The position numbers were made by a program, and so were the translations under genes. 64,000 nt of DNA, from positions 1,116,001-1,180,000 of the forward strand of contig NZ_NEVL01000003.1 in assembly GCF_002261335.1 (NCBI RefSeq). Direction: 5' to 3'. Origin of the DNA: Bordetella genomosp. 1 (GTDB lineage: Bacteria > Pseudomonadota > Gammaproteobacteria > Burkholderiales > Burkholderiaceae_B). The notes beneath the pieces are model-generated. The model was not told the origin of the DNA, searched no databases, and was given only the letters and a program-made list of their open reading frames with translations. This document shows positions 54,201 through 62,432 of the stretch, piece after piece (the first letter of the stretch is position 1; every line of letters starts with the position of its first letter).

Positions 54201-56422
54201 CGGCCACGTCCGCCACGCCCGGCGCGGCACTGCCGGCGCCCACCTCCCGCGCGCCGGACGCGCCCGCGCAGGCGCTCGCGCCTTTGCGCGAGGAGCTGCT
54301 GCTGCACGAAGCGCCGCGCAACCACGACGGCTCGCCCGCCTGGACACTGGAGGATCCCGGCCGCGCGCAGTTCTACCAGATCGGCTGGGCCGAGGCCGAG
54401 ATGCTGGCGCGCTGGCACCTCGCCGACGCCGCGGCGATCGCCGCCGCGATCGGCGCCGACACGCCGCTGCACCTGCACGCGGACGACGTCACCGACTTCG
54501 CCCAGTTCCTGCAGCACAACAGCCTGCTGCAGGCGCGCGGCCCGCAGGCCATCGCGCGCTATCGCCGCGAGGCGCAGGCGCGGGCGCGCGGCCACTGGCT
54601 CAAGGGCCTGATCCATCACTATCTGTTTTTCCGCATCCCGCTCGTGCGCCCCGACGCGTTCCTGAGCCGCACCCTGCCCTGGGTGCGGCGCCATTTCTAC
54701 GCGCGCGGCTTCCTGCTGCTGACGCTGGCCGCGGGCCTGCTGGGCCTGTTTCTCGCGGCCCGCCAATGGGATGAGTTCCTCCACACCTTCCTGCACTTCT
54801 TCACGCTGGAAGGCGCGCTGACGGCGGGGCTGGCGCTGGGCGTGACCAAGATCCTGCACGAGCTGGGCCACGCCTACACCGCCAAGTATCACGGCTGCCG
54901 CGTCGCCACCATGGGCGTGGCCTTCATGGTGATGTGGCCGGTGCTCTACACCGACACCTCGGGCGCCTGGCGCCTGAAGAGCCGGCGCCGCCGCATGTCG
55001 ATCGGCGCCGCCGGCATGATGGCCGAGACCGTGCTCGCGGCCTGGGCCACGCTGGCCTGGAGCTTCCTGCCCGACGGCATGCTGCGCAGCGCCGCCTTCA
55101 CGCTCGCCACCACCACCTGGCTGCTGACCCTGGCCGTCAACCTCAACCCGCTGATGCGCTTCGACGGCTACTTCCTGCTGTCGGATGCGCTCAACGTGCC
55201 GAACCTGCAGAACCGCGCCTTCGCGCTCGCGCGCTGGCGCCTGCGCGAGTGGCTGTTCGACCTGGGCGATGCGCGGCCGGAGGTGTTCGCGCCCTGGCGC
55301 GAACGGGCCCTGCTGGTCTACGCCTTCAGCGTCTGGGTCTATCGCTTCTTCCTGTTCCTGGGTATCGCCGTGCTGGTCTACCACATGGCCTTCAAGCTAT
55401 TGGGCATTCTCTTGTTCGCCATCGAAATCGTGGCCTTCGTGCTGCGCCCCATCTATACCGAACTCGTGGCCTGGCGCGAACGCCTGTCGAGCCAGCGCAA
55501 GACCGGCTGGAACCGGCGCAGCCGCCTCACCTCCCTGATCGTCCTGCTGGGCCTGATCGCGGCGGTCGTGCCGTGGCGCAGCCGGGTCGAGGCGCCGGCG
55601 CTGCTGCGCGCGGCCGAGCAGGCCCGCCTGGTGGCCCCGGCCGGCGCGCGCATCGAACGCATCGGCGTGCGGGCAGGACAGCCGGTGGCCGCGGGCGAGG
55701 CGCTCTACGTGCTGCGCGCGCCCGATCTCGAATACGAGCGCGACGCGCTGGCCCAGCGCATCGGCGTGCTGCAATGGCAGCAGAGCTTTCACGCGATGCG
55801 CCAGGACAGCGGCGCCGCGGTGCCGGTGGCGCAGCGCGAGCTGCAGGCCGCGCGCGAACGCCTGGAGGTGCTCACGCGCCAGCTCGAGCAGCTCACGATC
55901 CGCGCGCCGTTCGCCGGCACGATGGCCGAGCTGGCCGAGCCGCTCGCGGCCGGCGAGTGGGTGGGCGAAGGCGAATGGCTGGGCACGCTGGTCGCGCCGC
56001 AACGGCTGGTGGTGGAGGGCTACGCCGCCGAGGAAGACGTGCGGCGGCTGCGCGCCGGCGACGCCGCGCGCTTCCTGCCCGAAGATCCGGGGCTGGCCGC
56101 CGTACCGCTCACCGTGACGGCCATCAACGCCACCGCCACGCGCCGCCTGAGCGCGGCGCCGGAGCTGGCCTCGGTGCATGGCGGCCATCTGGCCGCGGTG
56201 CGCGCGCCGGCCGCAAGCCATCGCGCCGACGCCGACGCGCAGGACCTGGCGCCCGAGCAGGCGGTGTATCGTGTGATGCTGGATCCCGCGCCCGAAGCGG
56301 CGGCGCTGCCACGCCTGCAGGTGCTGCGCGGCACGGCCGTGATCGAGGGCGCGAATGAAAGCCTGCTGATGCGCGCCTGGCGCCGCGCGGCCGCCGTGCT
56401 GCTGCGCGAATCGGGTTTCTGA
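54197..56422 (+). CDS. M50 site-2-type metalloprotease fused to HlyD-type adaptor
   Basis: A 741-residue polytopic protein. An N-terminal cytosolic domain (about 30-150; AWTLEDPGRAQFYQIGWAEAEML, weakly PqqD/winged-helix-like) is followed by M50 peptidase helices: HELGH at 221-225 in KILHELGHAYTAKYHG, and the second metal motif in NPLMRFDGYFLLSD (Asp323). After further membrane helices (to about 460) comes a periplasmic lipoyl/hairpin adaptor (AEQARLVAPAGARIERIGVRAGQPVAAGEALYVL ... LTIRAPFAGTMAEL). The combined fold suggests a membrane unit that both handles or cleaves a substrate and docks to TolC. The catalytic residues look intact. Confidence 0.87.
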   Translation: MTATSATPGAALPAPTSRAPDAPAQALAPLREELLLHEAPRNHDGSPAWTLEDPGRAQFYQIGWAEAEMLARWHLADAAAIAAAIGADTPLHLHADDVTDFAQFLQHNSLLQARGPQAIARYRREAQARARGHWLKGLIHHYLFFRIPLVRPDAFLSRTLPWVRRHFYARGFLLLTLAAGLLGLFLAARQWDEFLHTFLHFFTLEGALTAGLALGVTKILHELGHAYTAKYHGCRVATMGVAFMVMWPVLYTDTSGAWRLKSRRRRMSIGAAGMMAETVLAAWATLAWSFLPDGMLRSAAFTLATTTWLLTLAVNLNPLMRFDGYFLLSDALNVPNLQNRAFALARWRLREWLFDLGDARPEVFAPWRERALLVYAFSVWVYRFFLFLGIAVLVYHMAFKLLGILLFAIEIVAFVLRPIYTELVAWRERLSSQRKTGWNRRSRLTSLIVLLGLIAAVVPWRSRVEAPALLRAAEQARLVAPAGARIERIGVRAGQPVAAGEALYVLRAPDLEYERDALAQRIGVLQWQQSFHAMRQDSGAAVPVAQRELQAARERLEVLTRQLEQLTIRAPFAGTMAELAEPLAAGEWVGEGEWLGTLVAPQRLVVEGYAAEEDVRRLRAGDAARFLPEDPGLAAVPLTVTAINATATRRLSAAPELASVHGGHLAAVRAPAASHRADADAQDLAPEQAVYRVMLDPAPEAAALPRLQVLRGTAVIEGANESLLMRAWRRAAAVLLRESGF

Positions 56423-56434
56423 TTCACGTCGATC

Positions 56435-56449
56435 CTTAAGCAAGCTTAA
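56435..56449. promoter_or_regulatory. TTAAG-N5-TTAAG box upstream of heme oxygenase
   Basis: CTTAAGCAAGCTTAA on the plus strand reads TTAAG-CTTGC-TTAAG on the minus strand, matching 14 of 15 bases of the box before the response-regulator gene (25264-25278). It lies 85 bp upstream of the heme oxygenase start and 13 bp after the M50 gene stop. Confidence 0.6.
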
Positions 56450-56473
56450 CGTGTCAATTGCGGGGGCCTGCGG

Positions 56474-56492
56474 AATAATGAAAACCATTCCG
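56474..56492 (+). promoter_or_regulatory. Fur-box-like element upstream of heme oxygenase
   Basis: AATAATGAAAACCATTCCG matches the classical Fur consensus at about 13 of 19 positions and contains the inverted repeat CGGAAT / ATTCCG (56471-56476, 56487-56492). Heme oxygenases are commonly iron-repressed, so Fur control is plausible. Confidence 0.55.
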
Positions 56493-56533
56493 AATTTGGC
56501 GCTGCCGGCGCCGCCCTCACCGTACCCATCATC

Positions 56534-57127
56534 ATGACCACTGAAATCCTCGAACGCCCGGCCCTGTCGCAACGCCTGAAGCACGAAACCGCCGCGCAGC
56601 ACGAGCGCATGCACCAGCTGATGGAGCGCGGCGCGCCGTTCAGCAGCCGCGAGGCCTACGCCGCCTTCGTCACGGCGCAATACCTGTTCCAGCGCGACGT
56701 CGAACACCTGTTCAAGGACGCCGAGCTGCAGGCCGCGGTGCCCGACCTGGCCGTGCGCGGCCGCGAAGACGCGGCGCTCGACGACCTGCGCGACCTCGGC
56801 GCGCCGCTGCCCGCCGACGCGATCGCCAGCCGCGGCGTGACCATGCCCGAAGGCCTGGGCTGGCTCTACGTGTCCGAAGGCTCGACGCTGGGCGCCGCCT
56901 TTCTGTTCAAGGAAGTGCAGGCCAAGCTGGGCCTGACGGCCGAGTTCGGCGCGCGCAACCTGGCCGCCTATCCGGAAGGCCGCGCCATCGTGTGGCGCCG
57001 CTTCGTCGCCGCCCTCGACAGCGAGCAGATCGGTGAAGGCCAGCACGACGCCGTCATCGCCGGCGCCAACGCCGCCTACGACCGTTTCGGCGAGCTGCTG
57101 GTGCGCCACTTCAATCTGAGCCAATGA
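56534..57127 (+). CDS. Biliverdin-producing heme oxygenase
   Basis: A 197-residue bacterial heme oxygenase. The N-terminal LKHETAAQHERMHQLM carries the likely proximal histidine (His23), and the central GLGWLYVSEGSTLGAAFLFK motif provides the distal glycine-rich helix. It degrades heme to biliverdin, iron and CO, either to free iron or to make a bilin chromophore; no phytochrome gene is visible here. It overlaps the following DUF454 gene by four bases. Confidence 0.9.
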   Translation: MTTEILERPALSQRLKHETAAQHERMHQLMERGAPFSSREAYAAFVTAQYLFQRDVEHLFKDAELQAAVPDLAVRGREDAALDDLRDLGAPLPADAIASRGVTMPEGLGWLYVSEGSTLGAAFLFKEVQAKLGLTAEFGARNLAAYPEGRAIVWRRFVAALDSEQIGEGQHDAVIAGANAAYDRFGELLVRHFNLSQ

Positions 57128-57567
57128 ACCAGGCAACGTCCAACACCCCGGCGGCGCCCGCCGCCGCCGGGGCGCTGAACCAATGGAAGCGCGCGCTGCT
57201 GATGGGGCTGGCCGTGCTCAGCCTCGGCCTCGCCATCGTGGGCGTGTTCGTGCCGGGCCTGCCCAGCACCGAGTTCGTGTTGCTGGCGGCGTGGGCCTCG
57301 GCCCGCAGCTCGCCCCGGTTGCACGCCTGGCTGCACCGCCACAGGCTGTTCGGCCCGATGCTGCACAACTGGAAAAACGGCCGCTGCGTGGCGCGCGCCA
57401 ACAAGATCGCCGCCACCATCTCCATGTCGCTGTGCGTGGTGCTGATGCACTACACCGTGCCGCATCCGTGGTTCGTGTGGTCGGCCGCCGCCTGTATGGC
57501 GCTGGTGCTGATGTGGATCTGGTCGCGCCCCGAGCGCGCGGCCACGCCCGCGCCCGAGGCCGCCTGA
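57124..57567 (+). CDS. YbaN/DUF454 family inner-membrane protein
   Basis: A 147-residue membrane protein of the DUF454 family. Visible are GLAVLSLGLAIVGVFVPGLPSTEFVLLAAWASARSSPRLHAWLHRH and the later LHNWKNGR, both characteristic. Three or four hydrophobic helices are expected. Function unknown; heme oxygenase plus DUF454 linkage suggests an iron-related role, but this is inference from position. Confidence 0.88.
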   Translation: MNQATSNTPAAPAAAGALNQWKRALLMGLAVLSLGLAIVGVFVPGLPSTEFVLLAAWASARSSPRLHAWLHRHRLFGPMLHNWKNGRCVARANKIAATISMSLCVVLMHYTVPHPWFVWSAAACMALVLMWIWSRPERAATPAPEAA

Positions 57568-57571
57568 GGTT

Positions 57572-58267
57572 TCAGGCGCAGGCCGGCAGCGGCGTCCAGG
57601 TTTCGCTGAGGCTGTCCGCATCCACCGCACGCGCGTGCGGATCGCCCGCCTTGAACAGGCCGGTGTAGGCGAGATCGTTGATCGCGCCGGTGAATCCCCC
57701 GAACGCAGCGCGGCCCCACGGCCGCCGCTGATACACGGCGAGCGGGCTGCGCGATGCGCGCGCGATCCGCTGCATGGCCGCCCGCAAGGCGGCCCTGGTG
57801 TCTGCGGGCGCGTGCACCGTGAGCGCCACCAGCAACTTGCCGCCAAAACGCACCGGCTTGTCCGTCATGCCGGATGCCGGTGTCGACAGCGCCACGAAGC
57901 AGTCCGGCGCCGCGTTGTCCTTCTCGCACTGCGTCCAGGCGGGCGCCCAGGCTTCGGCGCCCAGGAATATCCACGGCGCGCCGTCCGCCTGCGCGCCGCC
58001 GTGCGTCCATTTGCGGTGCGAGGCCTCGTTCCAGGCGAGGCGGCCGAAGCTGGCCTTCTTGCGCGTGGCGCGGTCGAGCTGCGTGCAGCGCACCGCCGCC
58101 TTGCCGCGCGGCGACGCGACGAAGGGCGCGAGCATCTCGGCCAGCGGCAGCCAGGCCGCCGTGGTCCAGGGGCTGGGGGCATCGGCGCCGGTCAGCACCA
58201 GGTAGACATCGTACTCACCGGTATGAAACGCCACGCCTGCTCCCTGCCAGAATCGAAGAGGCGCCAT
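57572..58267 (-). CDS. Hypothetical protein
   Basis: A 231-residue protein I do not recognise. It has no signal peptide and no transmembrane segment. Visible features are a Trp-rich N-terminal half (SPWTTAAWLPLAEMLAPF, NEASHRKWTHGG, PWIFLGAEAWAPAWTQC) and a Gly/Phe stretch WGRAAFGGFTGAINDLAYTG in the C-terminal half. It is convergent with the DUF454 gene (4 bp between stops) and divergent from the SMI1/KNR4-like gene. Codon use and the absence of a better frame support that it is real. Confidence 0.65.
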   Translation of the reverse strand: MAPLRFWQGAGVAFHTGEYDVYLVLTGADAPSPWTTAAWLPLAEMLAPFVASPRGKAAVRCTQLDRATRKKASFGRLAWNEASHRKWTHGGAQADGAPWIFLGAEAWAPAWTQCEKDNAAPDCFVALSTPASGMTDKPVRFGGKLLVALTVHAPADTRAALRAAMQRIARASRSPLAVYQRRPWGRAAFGGFTGAINDLAYTGLFKAGDPHARAVDADSLSETWTPLPACA

Positions 58268-58362
58268 CTTAACCTCGCCGCGGCTTGCGGGGATGCGGGC
58301 GTTTTGTGGACAATGCCCGGCGGCGTGCGTCGGCGCGCCCCGTCATCCAGGAGTTCATCACC

Positions 58363-58413
58363 ATGCCGCAATGCGCCCATCAGCCCACCCACCGTCACGG
58401 GTTGCCCTCATGA
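58363..58413 (+). CDS. Possible 16-residue leader peptide
   Basis: A tiny frame MPQCAHQPTHRHGLPS is preceded by AGGAG at ideal spacing, whereas the downstream SMI1/KNR4-like gene has no ribosome-binding site of its own. Its TGA overlaps the downstream ATG (ATGA). This looks like translational coupling through a His-rich leader; whether the peptide has a role is unknown. Confidence 0.45.
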   Translation: MPQCAHQPTHRHGLPS

Positions 58414-58997
58414 CGCCGTGGTCCACGCTGCGTGCGTCGTTCGCGCGCTTCGGCGAGTTGCGCGCGCAGGGCGCCGAGGCCTGGCAGGGCGAGATCGAAC
58501 TGCCCGCCGCGCTGGCGGCGTTCTATCGAGAGATCGGCCCCTGGGGCAAGACGTATCACGAGAACGTCGGCCCGACCGGCATCACGCTCTCGGAAACCAA
58601 CATCAACTTCCCGCCGCTGCATCGGCTGTGGTCGCTGCAGGCCGGCTATCGCTGGGATGCCTCCGACGACACGCGCGTCGAAGACTGGGCCGAGCACTGG
58701 CTCGTGATCGCCGACCAGAATGCCGACCCGATCATCTTCGACACGCACAGCGGCGAGATCCTGTTCGCCCGCCACGGCATGGGCCGCTGGGACGCCGACG
58801 TGCTGGTGCCCGACCTCGCCACCCTGCTGGCGGCACTGACCACGATCGCCGACATCTACGAAGACGCCGGCGACGACCTGCGCGACGACGACTGGGCACT
58901 GCGGCCCGAGCATCGCGAACACGCGATTGCGCGGCTGGTGCCGATCCTGGGCAACCGGATCGAGGCCGAAACCTTCTTCGAAGTTTTCGAAGGCTGA
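58410..58997 (+). CDS. SMI1/KNR4 (SUKH)-like protein
   Basis: A 195-residue soluble protein. The N-terminal LPAALAAFYREIGPWG and the central WLVIADQNADPIIFDTHSGEILFARHGMGRWD resemble SUKH/SMI1-KNR4 domains, many of which are immunity proteins to secreted toxins but others housekeeping. No toxin gene is recognisable beside it. It probably depends on the preceding short frame for translation. Confidence 0.7.
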   Translation: MTPWSTLRASFARFGELRAQGAEAWQGEIELPAALAAFYREIGPWGKTYHENVGPTGITLSETNINFPPLHRLWSLQAGYRWDASDDTRVEDWAEHWLVIADQNADPIIFDTHSGEILFARHGMGRWDADVLVPDLATLLAALTTIADIYEDAGDDLRDDDWALRPEHREHAIARLVPILGNRIEAETFFEVFEG

Positions 58998-59007
58998 GTG
59001 GCGCACG

Positions 59008-59033
59008 GCGCGGGCCCCGTTGCGGGCCCGCGC
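59008..59033 (+). terminator. GC-rich hairpin after SMI1/KNR4-like gene
   Basis: Ten-base perfect arms GCGCGGGCCC (59008-59017) and GGGCCCGCGC (59024-59033), 11 bp after the stop codon. No U-tract follows, so termination is only probable. Confidence 0.5.
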
Positions 59034-59040
59034 AAGCGTC

Positions 59041-59084
59041 CTAGGGAAATCCCGGGGCTAGTCCACGCCCTGCCCTTCCCCTAG
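59041..59084 (+). promoter_or_regulatory. CTAG-rich dyad upstream of Urt-type operon
   Basis: CTAGGG (59041-59046) and CCCTAG (59079-59084) form an inverted repeat with a third CTAG in the middle (59058-59061). Three CTAG words within 44 bp stand out. The element lies about 240 bp before the receptor gene; the rest of 59085-59321 shows only an AAGGGG ribosome-binding site near its end. Confidence 0.4.
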
Positions 59085-59321
59085 AATTTCACCTGTCCTC
59101 GGTCCATGAGGACCGGCCCGGCAAGTTCCAAAGGCGCAACTGCCAGCAAGGCCGCTCGGTTTTTTCTCGTCGACAACGGCGTCGACATCCAGCCGGTTTC
59201 TCGGCACATCCAAACACCTACTCACGTCTACGCGACTTTCGGCGTCGGCCCCTGCTCGTCCCTGCGTTTTGCGCCGGGCGCCAGGCCGTGCGCGCCGCAA
59301 GCGCTCAAGGGGCCTACCAAC

Positions 59322-60563
59322 ATGAGCATGAACCGCCGTCAGTTCCTGTCGTCCACCGCCGCCACCGCCGCCTCCGCCACCCTGATGGGCCTGGCCGGCA
59401 CGCGTGCCTTCGCGGCCGGCGAAGAAAAAATCAACGTCGCCGCCATCTACGATCTGTCGGGCGGCCTGGACATCTACGGCAAGCCCGTGATGGACGCGCT
59501 GCGGTTCGCAGCCGAAGAGGTCAATGCCCGCGGCGGCCTGCTGGGCAAACAGCTCAACTTCATCGCCTACGACGCCCAGTCGAACATGCAGCTCTACGCG
59601 CAGTTTGCGCAGCAGGCCGCGCTGCGCGACAAGGCCGCCGTGGTGCACGCCGGCATCACCTCGGCCTCGCGCGAGGTCGTGCGCCCGGTGCTCAACCGCT
59701 ATCGCACGCTCTACTTCTACGACAACCAGTACGAGGGCGGTGTGTGCGACCGCAACTACTTCGCCGCCGGCGTCACGCCCGCGCAGACCGTGCAGAAGCT
59801 TGCGCCCTATGCCGTGAAGAAGTGGGGCAAGAAGGTCTACATCGTGGCCGCCGACTACAACTACGGCCAGATCGTCTCGAACTGGGTGCGCAAGTATGCC
59901 GCCGACGCGGGCGGCACGACGGTGGCCACCGAGTTCTTCCCGCTGGACGTGACCGACTTCGGCGCCGCGATCTCCAAGATCCAGGCGGCGTCGCCGGACT
60001 TCATCTGGTCGGCGCTGGTGGGCGGCGCGCACATGTCGTTCTACCGCCAGTGGAAGGCCACCGGCATGACGGGCAAGATTCCGCTCGCCTCGACCACCTT
60101 CGCCGGCGGCAACGAGCACATCGTGCTGTCGCCCGAGGAGTGCAACGGCTTCCTGGTCTGCCAGAACTACCTGCAGGAGCTGCCGGGCGCGGCCAACGCC
60201 GACTTCGTCAAGCGCTTCCATGCCCGCTACGGCGCCAACTATCCCTACATCACCGAGCTGGCGATGGGCGCCTACCAGGGCTTCATGCTGTGGGCCGAGG
60301 GCGTGCGCAAGGCGGGCTCGGTCGACCGCATGAAGGTCATCGAGGCGCTGGAATCCGGCATCGCCATCGATGCGCCCAGCGGCCGCGTGACGCTGGATCC
60401 GGCCACCCACCACTGCACGCTGGACGTGCACATCGCCGAGGTGCGCGACCGCAAGCTCAACCTGGTCGAAAGCTATCCGCAGCAGCAGCCCGGCGACACC
60501 GCCGCGGTTTGCGACCTGATCAAGAACCCGGCGGACAACCGCCAGTACGCCATCAAGTTCTGA
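59322..60563 (+). CDS. Urea/short-chain amide-type ABC transporter substrate-binding protein
   Basis: A 413-residue periplasmic receptor of the UrtA/AmiC/FmdD type. A Tat-like leader (MNRRQFLSSTAATAASATLMG ending near RAFA) precedes the ligand domain. INVAAIYDLSGGLDIYG, VVHAGITSASREVVRPVL and LYFYDNQYEGG are typical of this branch of the branched-chain amino-acid receptor superfamily. AAGGGG is 10 bp before the ATG. With the UrtD/UrtE-like ATPases and a probable amidase gene downstream, an amide or urea-like ligand is likely. Confidence 0.85.
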   Translation: MSMNRRQFLSSTAATAASATLMGLAGTRAFAAGEEKINVAAIYDLSGGLDIYGKPVMDALRFAAEEVNARGGLLGKQLNFIAYDAQSNMQLYAQFAQQAALRDKAAVVHAGITSASREVVRPVLNRYRTLYFYDNQYEGGVCDRNYFAAGVTPAQTVQKLAPYAVKKWGKKVYIVAADYNYGQIVSNWVRKYAADAGGTTVATEFFPLDVTDFGAAISKIQAASPDFIWSALVGGAHMSFYRQWKATGMTGKIPLASTTFAGGNEHIVLSPEECNGFLVCQNYLQELPGAANADFVKRFHARYGANYPYITELAMGAYQGFMLWAEGVRKAGSVDRMKVIEALESGIAIDAPSGRVTLDPATHHCTLDVHIAEVRDRKLNLVESYPQQQPGDTAAVCDLIKNPADNRQYAIKF

Positions 60564-60570
60564 GCGGCCC

Positions 60571-61440
60571 ATGGATCTCGTTGCCATTTATGCCATCGAT
60601 ATCCTGGGTGCGATCGCCATCCTGGCGCTGTTGAGCGTCGGGCTGGCGGTGGTATTCGGGATGATGAAGATCATCAACCTCGCCCACGGCGAGTTCATGA
60701 TGCTGGGCGGCTACGTCGCCATCCTCGCCACCAACCAATGGGGCGTGCCGATCTGGATCTCCATGCTGGTGCTGGCGCCGCTGGCCGTGGGCGTCTTCGG
60801 CGTGCTGGTCGAACACCTGCTGGTGCGGCATCTCTACGGCCGCATGATCGACACCATGCTGGCCACCTGGGGCCTGTCGCTGGCCGTCATCGGCCTGGCC
60901 ACCATGGTCTTCGGCAACACCACCGTCGGCATCTCCTCGCCGCTGGGCGGCATCACCATCGGCGCGCGCCAGGCCAGCGGCTACACGCTGTTCCTGATCG
61001 CGCTCGCGGCCGGCGTGATGCTGGCGCTGTGGTGCCTGCTGCGCTTCACCGACTTCGGCCTGCGGGCGCGCGCCTGCATGCAGAACGCCGCCATGGCCAG
61101 CGCGCTCGGCATGAATCCCAACGGCGTCTACAAGCTCACCTTCGGCCTGGGCGCGGCACTTTCCGGCCTGGCGGGCGCGGTGCTCGCGCCGCTGACCGGC
61201 GTGATTCCGACCATCGGCGCGGCCTACATCGCCAAGGCGTTCATCACCGTGATCAGCGGCGGCAGCGCCGTCATCGCCGGCACGGTCAGCGCCTCGGGCT
61301 TCTTCGGCGCCATCAGCCAGGGCGTGACCTTCATCGCCACGCCGGTCTACGGCCAGGTGGCCCTGCTGCTGGCCGCCATCGTGCTGATCCGACTGCTGCC
61401 GCAAGGCATCACCGGGCGATTCTTCAAGCGAGCGATCTGA
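60571..61440 (+). CDS. ABC transporter permease (UrtB/LivH type)
   Basis: A 289-residue inner-membrane permease with about eight helices. LALLSVGLAVVFGMMKIINLAHGEFMMLGGYVA and LRARACMQNAAMASALGMNPNGVY are family features (LivH/UrtB). It starts 7 bp after the receptor gene, and its stop overlaps the next start. Confidence 0.9.
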   Translation: MDLVAIYAIDILGAIAILALLSVGLAVVFGMMKIINLAHGEFMMLGGYVAILATNQWGVPIWISMLVLAPLAVGVFGVLVEHLLVRHLYGRMIDTMLATWGLSLAVIGLATMVFGNTTVGISSPLGGITIGARQASGYTLFLIALAAGVMLALWCLLRFTDFGLRARACMQNAAMASALGMNPNGVYKLTFGLGAALSGLAGAVLAPLTGVIPTIGAAYIAKAFITVISGGSAVIAGTVSASGFFGAISQGVTFIATPVYGQVALLLAAIVLIRLLPQGITGRFFKRAI

Positions 61441-62432
61441 TGCGTGTACCTGCGATTTCCCTGACGCTGGGCGCCGTGGCCGTGGCGGCCGCGGTGTTCC
61501 TGCCCACCGTCGTCGACATGTTCAGCCTGCTGTCCATGACGGTCTATCTGGTCATGGCCCTGCTGGCCCTGAGCCTGGCCTTTGTCTGGGGCCACGGCGG
61601 CATCCTGTGCTTCGGCCAGGCCGCCTTCTTCGGCCTGGGCGCCTATGCCTGGGCGATCGGCGCCTTCAACTTCGGCCCCGGCCTGGGCGCGATGGCGCTG
61701 GCCATCGCCGTGCCCGCGGCCTTTGCCGCGCTGCTTGGCTACTTCATGTTCTACGGCAAGATCAGCGACGTGTATCTGGGCGTCATCACGCTGGCCGTGA
61801 CCCTGATCCTGTTCAACCTGATGAACTCCACCTCGGGCGACAGCTATCGCATCGGCGAGGCGCTGCTGGGCGGCTTCAACGGCATTCCGTCGATCCCGCC
61901 GCTGACCTTGCCTGGCGCGGCCGAGCCGCTGTCGCCGGAGGGCACGTTCACGCTGGCCGCGCTGATCCTGATCGGCGCCTACTTCGGCCTGCGCGCCGTC
62001 ATGGCCTCGCGCTTCGGCCGCGTGGTCGCGGCGGTGCGCGAGAACGAACAGCGCGCCCAGCTGCTGGGCTACAACGCCAGCCTGTACAAGCTGGCCGCGT
62101 TCACGCTGGGCGGCGCGCTGGCCGGCCTGGCCGGCATGCTCTACGCCAACTGGGGCGCCTTCGTCAGCCCCGGCGTCTTCGGCCTGTCGCAGTCGGCGCA
62201 GATCATCATCTGGGTGATCGTCGGCGGCCGCGGCACGCTGATCGGCCCCATCATCGCCTGCGTGGCGCTGCAGGCCATGGTCACGCAACTGGGCGCGCAG
62301 CACAGCGTCGACACCGGCCTCGTGCTGGGCGTCATCCTGATTCTCTTCGTGCTCCTGATCCCGCGCGGCCTGGCGCCGACGGTGGTCGATGCCGCACGCC
62401 GTCTGTTTCGTTCGTCCAAGGAGCCGGCATGA
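61440..62432 (+). CDS. ABC transporter permease (UrtC/LivM type)
   Basis: A 330-residue second permease. LSLAFVWGHGGILCFGQAAFFGLGAYAWA, VVAAVRENEQRAQLLGYN and LAGMLYANWGAFVSPGVFGLSQSAQIIIWVIVGGRGTLIGP are characteristic of UrtC/LivM. Its ATG shares a base with the upstream TGA (TGATG), and its end overlaps the first ATPase gene. Confidence 0.9.
   Translation: MRVPAISLTLGAVAVAAAVFLPTVVDMFSLLSMTVYLVMALLALSLAFVWGHGGILCFGQAAFFGLGAYAWAIGAFNFGPGLGAMALAIAVPAAFAALLGYFMFYGKISDVYLGVITLAVTLILFNLMNSTSGDSYRIGEALLGGFNGIPSIPPLTLPGAAEPLSPEGTFTLAALILIGAYFGLRAVMASRFGRVVAAVRENEQRAQLLGYNASLYKLAAFTLGGALAGLAGMLYANWGAFVSPGVFGLSQSAQIIIWVIVGGRGTLIGPIIACVALQAMVTQLGAQHSVDTGLVLGVILILFVLLIPRGLAPTVVDAARRLFRSSKEPA

Noticed and set aside
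50280-56422. Standard type I secretion or RND efflux operon
   Set aside because: No ABC transporter ATPase and no RND inner-membrane protein is encoded in the cluster; the inner-membrane parts are GAF-HlyD and M50-HlyD proteins.
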